NCBI GenBank assembly: GCA_037176905.1
Contig: JBBBWG010030666.1
Coordinates: 6,943 to 48,236, forward strand
Reading direction: 5' to 3'
Origin: Azolla pinnata
Lineage: Eukaryota > Streptophyta > Polypodiopsida > Salviniales > Salviniaceae
DNA length: 41,294 nt
The notes beneath the pieces were generated by a model. That model saw only the letters and a list, made by a program, of their open reading frames with translations. It had not been told where the DNA came from and ran no database searches. Positions 10,301 through 22,300 of the stretch are shown piece by piece. The position numbers were made by a program, and so were the translations under genes. Position 1 is the first letter of the stretch. Every line of letters starts with the position of its first letter.

Positions 10301-13300
10301 CCGTTTATCATCTATTTTCCTAGGAGCAGGGATTTTCCATCTCTGTTTGTGTTAATTCCTCCAACATTGGCTAATGTTTCTTCCCTGTAATCTTGCTTAA
10401 TGACAGTCGAGTAGTGTTTTGTTTGCTGAGATTACTCCTACTCTCTATATATTGGATTGACACCTTCAATGAATTGAACTATGTTGTCTTTGTGCATGTT
10501 AAGGTCTTCACTGCATTCAGCATAGATTAATCTGTCCTTGTGCTTGTTACATTCATTTATGCCTCAATGGTAGATTTTTCTTTGCTATACTAATCAATAG
10601 GTCTCTTTCCTCTCCATGAAAGAGGTTCTAATACTGTGGAATTAATGATAGAATAGGTCTCCAAATCCATGAAAAAGGGACAGATATTGAAGAGGCCGAG
10701 AGATACCCACTGCGAGAAGAAAGGGATGGAATATCCTGTCTAGTTCTCCAAAGAAATGCATCAAGCGTTGGCGAGTGCCAAAACATCATTACCTTATGGC
10801 CAAATAATTAGAAATGATGTGGGCAAATCAAGGTCATAACCAGAGAAGGTGCTCCAGATATTAGAGCGTGCACTTAACATTTTACATAGTTCTATATCTG
10901 TGACAGTACAGAATTGTTTCGCTATTCAAGGTTAAGCAACATTTCAATATGATGACTTCAGTCTTTCTTTTTATCTTAGAAATCACAAGAGGCAATGTAG
11001 CAACTAAACCATAAAACAGTGATATGAAAAACCTCTCCAGAATAAAAGAATCTTTAAACGAAACCACTTATCATAAAAGATGAGAAGTCAATTAGCTGTA
11101 ATTATAATTTATATCTGACAATTGTTCAAGAACTTTACATCAAAATACTTGCTAACAACATGCCAGGCTTCAGATTTCAGTTTCATATTTTCTTTAAATA
11201 ACAGAAAGTTCTATCTATCATTAAAAAAAATCTAATATGTACCTTTCAGCACCAACATGGATAGTACCAAAATGTTGGGGTCCAGGCTCTTTGTTCTTAT
11301 TTGGGAAACTAGAAAAGTTTGGCAGCTTGTCTACAGCTACATTGAATTTAGTTACACCCTACAAATTTTGCAGTGTGTCAATTATTTTAAAATATGAATG
11401 GAAAATTTATTATGTGGACCAGATTCTCGTTTCCATGCAATAACTAATGCAAAAAGAAGAGGTGTTTCTAGATGCAGTAAATCACTGTAATACACTTTTT
11501 CTAATATAGCATTTATAATCTGAAGCTTGCAAAACAACACTTTTGGTACAAATACAGAGACTCAAACAGCATATCAAACGAATTCCAGTGGAGCATAGCA
11601 AGAATGTTGGAAAGAATTGGATGTGCGTGAAAGACCTTTCCAGTTATTAGAATCGATCTATAAAAATTTCTCTTGAAGATCTGATGTTAATCCAAAGGAC
11701 AAAGATGGCCTCTGAGAACCAGGTTTACTTCAGCTACAGACTACTTCATGGAAAAATAGCTTTTTTAATCATCCAATCGGGCTAATAATCTCTTTATTTA
11801 CTTTTCATGATTTTATTCATTACCTTGCATCCAACACCTTCCGAAAATTATTAAAAAAGAAAAAAAAACCCTGATAAATTTGCTGAAGTTTGATTGATAC
11901 TCGAGCCTATATCTAAGGAGCATGTAACATCCAGGTCAATAAATTGTATGGTTCCGATTTTACAAAAAACTAAGATTAATCAAAACCATACTTATTGTGT
12001 TTGTAGAATAATTGGGAACATTGCAGAAAATACAGTGAACTCAGTTATTATTTACCAAGACATTTAGTCGCCGTAATGATCAGCAATCCCAAACAAATGA
12101 GCGTGCTAAATGTTGAAAAATTAGAAGAATAAATGGGAGAAGATAAAAAAATTATGATTAACCCTATATATACTGGAATTTACAAAAATATATATTCCTT
12201 AAAGGAATACATTCTGGGAATTATAGTATAATTAAGTGACATTTTCATCATCATCATCCCTATTTATTTCGTTGATTAATCCATGTCCTAAGAGACCCAA
12301 ATTATTATAATCCAGTTTAGATCATCATGAATGCAACAGAATAATCATTAGATCAGCTCTTTTAGACTATTGAAGCTGTACAAAGAAAGAGTCACTTACA
12401 GAGTTGTAGTCAATCAACTTAATCTTTTGCATGAATTCATCTGGAAGTGAATCTTCTCTTAATAATTGCTACAGAAAAACCCAGAAATAAAATCGTCACT
12501 TTCAGGAATTTGAACATGCATCAGAAGATTGTATCCAGGAGAAATATTACTTGAAAAGTGACAGCAGGTGTTGCATTTGATAACACTGCTTTGGATTTTA
12601 TTTCTGTGCCATCAGCCAAAACCACCTGTAAAGGCATGCTATAAAGAGTTGTCAGCTGTCTGAATTCAGGAACAAAACAAAAGAAACAATTCGACTGCAT
12701 TGAAACCGCAATAACAGACTTCTGAAAATGACTTTTTGTTTTATTCAGTGTGCCTCTAATGTGCTCTTTATGTGACACTCCCTAAGAAGCATAGCCAAAA
12801 TATTGCTGAAGATTGAAACCCACAAAATATAAATGGAGCACGAGAATCCAATGCACTAAATAAGTAGGTAGTCCGCATTAAACGATCATATGACATTTTC
12901 ATTTTCATGAAACTATATAAAGAGTTCATATTCTTGTTTTGACTAACATTGAATCAATCTAATTAACATCATAGTAATATCCGTTTAGTAAGATTCAGAC
13001 AAAACAATAGTGTATAATGCAATCTCTTGTTCAACATTGCTGATCCACTGTGGCCAAAGATGAAAGAATTACATTGAAATGAGCGCATTGTTCTCTATAA
13101 TAAGAAAACGGTTTTCAGATGAAATATCTTCCTTGATTTTTCTTTCCAAAAATAGGGTTTTTTTCTATTAGTTAAAAGTCTACCGAATTGGGTGATGGAA
13201 ATAAATAGCAAAAGATACATGTGGAAGATTCCAAGTCAGAATCACAACGTCCTGATGTGCTTATTCCTTGCCCTCAGTGGGGATAAAGAGAGTTTGAAAT

Positions 13301-16300
13301 AGTTATTTAGGTGGAGCAAATTTCCATTGTATCATCCTGCATTGATGCATGTACAAAGGATGGAAGGGGAGCCCTTTTTTATTGCATTATCGGATGTTTC
13401 TTCTATTGCCTCATATTGCTCCCTTGGGATGTGAATTATCTCCAGCCAGACCTTCACAATCTTCTGAGTAGGAAGCTCTTTTGTTTCCCCTCAAACGCTT
13501 CCTTGCATCTTGCCATCCATTAGGTCCTAATAAGTTCTATAGAGGCATAGGACAATTCCATCTATGTCGTGACATCTTTGGTTGGATCATGGATAATGCA
13601 TAGTTTTGTAAGGGGCATTTTTCAAGTCATTCTAACTGTTAAGGAATAATTTCCAAACTGTTTTTGTGGCAACCTCTCTTAAAAGAAGTTACTCAACACC
13701 TCTATTCATATCGACAAATAGTGGCCAAGACAAACTCCTGTGCCTTGGAATCTTAAACATAGTATATGGACATCCTCAACCAGGCATCATCTACAAGCAC
13801 GGTCATTGGTATTCCCACCCTAGATTTCTTCTCCAGCAAGAACAAGTTCATAATCACAAGTGATCAGCGAAAGACGAACTTGACATAATCCCTAGTGAGC
13901 CTCCTTTATTAGCCAGCCTTTCTCTGGTATCCTCATGTGTAGCAGTCAAATCTGAAAATTTTTAGGTTTCCAAGGCTGTTACTTTAATTGCTTGTCTCCC
14001 ATAGGTATCCAATGATTAGTTTTCCCAAAAAACAAGATCTGCACCATGAATAGTGCCATGACTTCCTCTAGTTCTATATTCTATAAAATAAGAGATCTAC
14101 CATTCTTGATTCAGACAGCTTAATGCTCTTGCCTAAATCATCCCTTGAATTTTTTGCTGAGGTGGCCCCAAGACCTTGAATATTCCAAGTTATTATCTTC
14201 ATTACACCAAAAATTCCTCTGCGCCATGAATATATCAGACCCACATGCATTTGCCAAACTTTGGTTGCAGAATTAGCCTGTTATTGAACACATGTACACT
14301 TTCTCATGGGTGGACTGAGCCACGAACCGAACCATTGGTTCTCTTCTATCACCATTCCCATGGGCAAAGATGAATGGGCTATGTCTGTTCATCACAACCT
14401 CTCCCTTAGAACGCTCTTAGGGGTATGGTCTATATTCTTATAGCATTCTGCAGCCCAAGACATTTGTTCATCTGCTATTTTTTAAATTTCCACTATGCCT
14501 ACATCTTCACTGTTCGAATGGCCACAATGAGCTAAAGTATGCCTGCCCATCAGCAGACTTTCTCCCATCCAATCTTAACCCCCAATCATATAGACATCAG
14601 AAGGTTCAATCGTATAGAGATCAGAAGTTTTGTACCCTTTCTTTCGCTGAAAGCACTGCAAGACAGGAACACATACCTGTTTCCTCAATTCTTTCTTCGC
14701 CATAAATAACAAAAAGCCTATACACTAACATTTTCATATTTTTAGCACTTGAGAGTTTGCAATGGATGAAAATGTCAAATGAATTCGTACCAACATGGAA
14801 ATCCTTCTCAACAACATTTAGCACAATATCAAAACATCAAATTTTGATAAAATACTATGTTGCACTACTCCAAGCAAAAGAAGATGTAAGAATACTTTAA
14901 AAAATGAAACCTTTACTACTCAACCAGGTTTTTAAAAAAAAGCATGTTTTCAGAGGAATCCTGAGGTAGGATGCAAACCTAACATTAGCCTGCTCATCTT
15001 ACCCCTGCAACAACTTGGCCATGATTACTCTCTGATGTTATTATCCGTTGTACCTGCAAAAAAATGAATAATATAGCTTTTCTATAGCTCGCATTACTGA
15101 AGAAAAGGCAACATCATGAACATTCAAGGAGCTCAGGATGGATTTCATAGAATCCTATCTGGTATTATGTATCCCTAATCCATGTATCAGTTATGAATCC
15201 AGATAATGTTAAATTGTCTTCATCACTTTTTACATATTCGATTTTTGCAGGAGTGTGAGTGAGTGAGTGTGCCAGAGAGAATACTTTGGTGTTAACACTT
15301 TGTTGCTAAGATGTCGAGACTAGATAAGGATGTGGGATCATATGATATAAGAGAATGAAGATTATATTGACTTGTCTTATAAGCAGAGGGATTAACTGCA
15401 TAAAGTTAGTGGAAAATAAATATGCTTCAAATATCATGTCATTGTGGAAAATAACCTCTGAATTAGTAACTAAAGTTGCTCCTGACTCAGCTGCAGCCTT
15501 TGCTATTGCATTTGATATAGAACCCATTCCTCCTTCAACATATCTATGCCAAATGAAACAGAAATCAGCAATCGTAACATGTAAATCAGCTGTCTGATTA
15601 GAAATATATTAAGACAACACAAACTTACGACCAAATTCCTCGAACACCATTTGTTTCACCCATAACATGATGCAGCAAAACATATCCACTTCCAGGTGAT
15701 TGTATGCTTGCCTGCATTCAACCTTGTGAGTTAGCACACAAAGTATATCAAACAGAAACTATGATGTGAAAATGACATAGTTTCCATATTTATCATCATG
15801 TCTAATAAAGCTAGCTGTATAAGTGACCTAGCAACCTAGTTCAGACACACCTTGTGAGTAGGCACACAAAGTATATCAAACAGAAACTATGATGTGAAAA
15901 TGACATAGTTTCCATATTTATCATCAATGTCTAATAAAGCTAGCTGTATAAGTGACCTAGCAACCTAGTTCAGACACACCTTGTGAGTAGGCACACAAAG
16001 TATNNNNNNNNNNNNNNNNNNNNNNNNNNNNNNNNNNNNNNNNNNNNNNNNNNNNNNNNNNNNNNNNNNNNNNNNNNNNNNNNNNNNNNNNNNNNNNNNN
16101 NNNATCAAACAGAAACTATGATGTGAAAATGACATAGTTTCATATTTATCATCAATGTCTAATAAAGCTAGCTGTATAAGTGACCTAGCAACCTAGTTCA
16201 GACACAAAACGAAGAATCATCACAAGATTTCTTCAAAATTAATTCATCATGCTTATCAGTTTACTATATAACTGGAAAGTAAACTGAGGAATAGAATAGC

Positions 16301-19300
16301 ATAGAATAGATTTTTATCATCCACAAGCAGGCCAATTTTGACCCATGGAACCGGATACACGAATTAGCTTGTAATTGTCTCCTTCTAGAGAAGGGGATTA
16401 TAACCTTGAAGTAAAAACTCTAGGTGGAAATAAATCTCGCACATAACTGCTTAATCTTCTTGGTGGGGATTTGAGTAAACTGAGCAATAGAATAGCGTAG
16501 AATAGATTTTTATCATCCACAAGCAGGCCAATTTTTGACCCATGGAACCGGATACACGAATTAGCTTGTAAGTGACTCCTTCTAGAGAAGGGTATTATTA
16601 CTCTATTTGGAAATAAATCTCGCACATAACTGCTCAATCTTCTTGGTGGGGATTTGCGTATGACACATCATTGCATCAACTTGACAAGTCATCATGATTT
16701 TCACAAATCCCATTACATGCTAAACATTTGAGAAGCAAGTGATACTCATCCTCCACTAGGTTTTCATTGCATAGCTTGCATATCTTCATATGTGAGTTAT
16801 GATTTCATAAGGTTATCTCAACACCTAATTTGTGTGATCGAGTTCAAAGAAGTGTAAGGGCTCTCCAGGAACCAGGCTAATGGGGATGGTGAGATGCTAC
16901 TGGACACGTTTAGGCATTTTTGGTATATATTAGGCATAACTTTCAGGGTTGACATTTCCAATATAATAATCATGTTTTGACAACTTAACATCTTCCAATT
17001 TTATCCTCAAGGCATCTATTAATCTTTCCTTGATCATTTCATATTGTATAGTATTGTTTGAGAGCTTCAATAAATCTTTTACCCACCATGTTCTAAACTA
17101 TTTCTTAGTGTCAAGAACCCAATCGACTGACAATATTTTACTCTTACGAGTCTTTTGTAATCTATGATCTAGCATATTTTTTACTTAGCAATGTACCTGT
17201 ATACCCTCTGCATTGCTAATAACTTGATAGTTCGAGCTCCTGTTTCAAATAACATGACAGGATCGGATGTGGATGATTTAACTATCAAATGTCTTCATAA
17301 GAACATTTTATGAATTTTTTCTAGACCATTCATGCACTAGTGAGATAGTGCGACCCCATAGTCATCTCATATGGCAAGACTTGGCTCACCATAGCACTAA
17401 ACAAAATCAATGTCCCTTCCCATTCTTGGGTATCACTTTGGTTAGATTAATTCTCGAACATGTAATAGCTATTCCAACTCACTTGTAGTCTAAACTCATA
17501 ATATACATTCTATCTATTTGTTGCTGGTACATTAATGCTAACTTATTTCAAACTTTGTTCCACTTTTATTAATTCTCCTTTATCTGTGGGGAAATATCAC
17601 GTAAGATTGTATCCACCTTACCATGGATCCAATTGCAGCATCAGTTGCCAAAGTTGCCTTCAGTATATCTGACTGCACGGTTTATAAAACAGACAATTGG
17701 TTAACCAGTGCAAGAGACTTTGCTGAAACTATATAAACAAATAGTATCACAATACAAAGAGTTTTGAGCAGCACACAAATAGTTCAGAAACCACTTTTTA
17801 CATACAAACATGAAGTCATAAGAATTGAGGTTATTACCTCAAACCAGAAATCAAGTACTTTTGATGCAGGTGCAACCATGAACTCAATAAAGTCCCTGCA
17901 AATATAGAAGCTGATCAGGACTATGATAGTGTGAAAACCTTGTAATGATCTCTAGATCATGTATAAAAGAACATCCATATATTTCACAGTAATATTCGTT
18001 TGGACTCCAGGTATCCCTACAAGCGGCTGACTATGCTCAAATTTCTACTTTATATGCAGCCTTGGTACCACCGACTAAATTGTGGTTATTTGATACACCA
18101 ACACTTCCCTACTGAATTTAAAATGTGGGAACAGGCAAGGCACATTAATGGAGAGATCTGAATAAGAAGCAAAACATCAGTACCCTGTGGTTTAATTTAG
18201 ATGGCCATGGGAGCCCTTGCAAGAGTTACCAGGATCAATTGGCTTTGTTAGATCCCAACACAAAGTTCCTGATGTCATAAAAACACCATTCTGAAGATGC
18301 AGACAATCACTGTTAATGTGCTGAAATCAAGGTAGAGAAGCTCCCAATTATGGTTATGTATTCTCAATTTCCTGGGTGGAAAGTTACCTCCCAGATGTGG
18401 AAAAAGGTGAGACGTAGTCTCTTCAACCAAGTCTTTAGTCTATCAATCAAGGTGTTGCTATACAAAGGCCAATGGTGCTTGGGACATTTCATGCTATAAT
18501 TGGGGAAAAGCTAGAATCGAGGAACAATAAGAGCACCACTCAAACTCATCAACAACAAACCAACCACCTCACAAATTTCTTTAACTCCGTTACACTGGTT
18601 CATACTATATGTCAATCAAGGGCAACAACAAAGTGTACTCTACCAAGAAGATAGATGGATTAGCTTAGATTTGGCAATGGCAAAACAGATCTTGGCCATC
18701 ATGAACTCAGTAACCTTTGCAATAGATAGATAAAGGCCATAATCTCCCGTCATCAAAGGTGTTTCTTTCGTTTCACAGATCTCTCCACGTTGGAGACGCT
18801 TTCGGTCTCTGTTAGTTGTTGATATTCTTTAGTGTGCCTATATCAGTATTCTTACGTCTATAGTCCTATTTAATTGTTATGTAATAATTATTCTGGTCTG
18901 TTGTTCCTAAAAATAAGACAACAATGTAAGACTTTATCGCTCATTCGGTCATATAGTCCATCCTGACATCTTGAAAGACTTTGATCTATCTTTATTTCTC
19001 TCTAGTTACTGCCCATACACAAAATTCTAAGTCAACAATCGAGGCAACTTATAAACAATCATGATTCTGCTATGCTTCTAGATATCATCAGGTTCCACTC
19101 TTCAAGATTGGTACAGTGGTATATGACGTTCATGGATTTACCACGAGAAATGTTTTAATAGACTCTCCTGCCATCCAAGATAGAAATAGACCTCCTGCAA
19201 ACCACTCACATTCTAAGTAAACTCTATACAATCAATTTCAGCACATCCACTGCTGAACTGTTTAGTGGCAAGGAGATGTGAACCGTTAGTAAGGTTTACA

Positions 19301-22300
19301 AACACACAATCAAGGAGAAGAACTCAGAACCCTCTTCTAAAATCATCTACCACAAATTAAGGTCGTAATACAGTGAACCACAGCAACTTGGTGTAGTTAC
19401 AACAGACACATAGTTCCGTGAGGCAGCTTTGCAGGTTCTTTCTCAAAATCATTTCAGAATGGAATTCGAAATCATGAAACAAATTCTGAATTCTCAGAAC
19501 TTACATAATCTCTTGCCGACCAAGTGTCACACATTGCTTCAAAATCTTTCCCCAGATTGATATATCATATAGCCATCTAATCAGTGAATTGCCATCTGAT
19601 CTAATTTCTGGAGGTACAGCATTAAAAACAGGATCGAGGAATCTACAAAACCGTTCAAGCTTTCTTTCATACCTACAATGAAATAGTTTTAGCACATTGT
19701 TAATTATCAACTCAGAAGGTTTAGATTTGAACTAAAAACAAGAGAAAAAGATCTCGTGAAGTTAATTTGCAATGAGAATGCAGAATCAATCTCACAGCAC
19801 ACAAAACCCAGCATAATCCACGTCAAAATAGTTTCACCTCTTCTTGCTTGATAGAAAATGGCATGGTTCGCATTTCAAATGCACCCCTAGGCTAACAATT
19901 TCGCTATTAAATGATCCAGAATTTACAGTCCTATGAGAACAGGAATTTTCAGGCATCCAGTGGATGTTAACAAGATTCTCTCTTTCCTGCCAATTGTTTT
20001 ATCAAGAGATTAAACTGGAGGAATATCAGAATGTGACGGTATGTTTTCCCATGAATCAAGGAGAACCCCATAACAGTTCGCCCACTATACATTGTTATGA
20101 GATAAAAAAAAACCAACAATCTTAGGATTGATTTTGTTGAGACCAAAAGACAGAACACGAGTTTTGAAAGACACTAATGCACAACATCTGGAAATAAGTA
20201 ACTCTCTAGCAGGTTAAGAAACTTCCCAATTAGGGTCCTAAAGTTCGTCTATGGAGTTGAGAAATCCTCTCAAGCATGGTTTTGGCAGGTAATCAAAATC
20301 AAATACAGGATAAGAATGCTTTTAATGACAACCTGGCTATACTTCATTCATGAAATTTTCAGACAATAGAGACATAGAAAATATAACTGTTTATGCTGAT
20401 GATATTATTATGAGAACAAACTTTATGGATGTGTCAAATCAAAGAAATTTTGGTTAAATGATCCAAAATCAGGGCTTTGGGAAACTTAAATATTTTATTG
20501 GTGTGGAAGTAGCCAGCCCAAGAAGGGCATTCTGACCTCTTAGAAAAAATTATGTTCTAGATCTTCTTAAGAAGACCAGACCCTCTATGGACCCAAATCA
20601 AAAAAGCACGATTTATGAGAATTGATCTCCAGTTGCTGCAAAAAGGTATAAATGATATTGCTGAAGAGCTTACTATCTATCACAGACACAGCTTTGACAT
20701 TGCATTCTTAGTATGCGTAGTAAGTCATTGCATGAATAAACCAAAAGAAGAACAATATATAGTTGATTTCAGAATCTTTTCTCACTTAAAAATGGCTCTA
20801 TGAAACGGAATTTCTTAGGATATATAGAGAACCAACCAGAAGGTACAGATTTTCTTGAAATGCTAGTCACATTACCATCATGCTAGAATGGCTGAAGAAA
20901 ATATTGTTTTATTCAATTGAAAGAAGATCATATTCTGAGATTAATCTTATTCATTCTCTTATCCTGCTTGTCTTTCTCTCTATATCAAAAAACAGAAATA
21001 TCAGAAATTCCAACTTGTTTGGAGGTGCAAATAGCTGATCCAAGAACAGATCCTTGAAATTTAAAGTTAATATGACTTAAGTTTGATCTTACAAAGGATA
21101 AGCCAATGCATCTTTTTTTGAAAATTTCTTGATTTGTGCTTCGTTGAAGGCGGCATCAGGCCCCAAAAGAAGATAGCGACCATCAAGAGTAGGAGTGAAG
21201 GATGATGGATTCCTTGGAAGAAGCACCAACCCATGTCTATACAGTTCTAGATCCCTACACACCTCGTAGAGATAATGCGTATTATCAACAGATGAACAGA
21301 CTCTTCGTATATGACAAAAGGAAACGAAACCAAAAACTCACTGAATGATGCTAGGGTGAAGGAGGGATTGTACATAACTAGCCCTGGAGAACTTGAAGCC
21401 TGGAACCAATTCTTCTGTTACAGCAGCACCACCAAGCACAGGTCGTCTTTCAAGCACTACAACTTGAAGTCCTGCTTTTGCAAGATAGGCAGCAGAAGTC
21501 AAACCATTATGGCCGCCTCCGATAATTACTGCATCCCATAACCTGAGTGGCACCAGTGTATTAGATATTAAAATCTCCTCTTCCATGCAACAAGCTTATT
21601 TAATTAAACAACTATTTGTTTTGTTTGAAAAGCCACAAGTGTCAAGAATCCAATATCTCAAAACTTCAGAAAATCAATTAGGCCATGCATGGAAAGCTGT
21701 AACCTGAGACACCCAATGCCTCAAAACAATGGCAAATCCTACATTAAGACATGGTATGATCTCACTTATTTTTGTTGTGTTTTAGAAATGCCAGGAATCC
21801 AATATCTCTTATTATCTTACCACTGGAAACTTCAGATAGTTTAACACCAATGCCTCAACTCAAAGGTATATCCTTATCCTGCATTGAGGACTGGGTGAAC
21901 TTTTGGATGTGGAGGCATGTGATACCACTCAAAGGATCCATGATTAGAGGCATACGAATCAATGCCTGATCCAAATCAGAGTAGGACCGAAACCCATATT
22001 CCAGCATCACGGTGGCATGTTATCAACATCATGCTATGTACTTTAAGCAGCTTTTCCAATTTGATCAACTCATGATAAATATTCAAAATGTAGAAATCAT
22101 TTAGTTCCAATGATCAAACAAAGAGTACCAACTACTTTGATTTCGAAGCTTGGTACTCCCAAACCTATTGTAGAGTCTACGATAGTTATCATGTGGCAAG
22201 AAAGAACTAAATTAAGTATTTTCAACGAATCTTGAAGTGACTTCAATCCTGCCCATCTTTTTGATCACAAATTCATGGTTGATTTTTCAGGGAGGAGCTG

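Noticed and set aside
10690..10870. Possible further retroelement fragment (reads [19 protein letters not shown] on the minus strand)
   Set aside because: Only a vague resemblance to LINE terminal domains; too short and uncertain to annotate.
15721..16206. CRISPR-like direct repeats
   Set aside because: The units are ~128 bp head-to-tail copies without unique spacers, in a plant intron.
13300..17580. A single LINE split by later insertions
   Set aside because: On the minus strand the 3' fragment (17580-16660) comes before the 5' fragment (14205-13300), and two real PYROXD2 exon groups lie between them, so they are separate insertions or a rearrangement.
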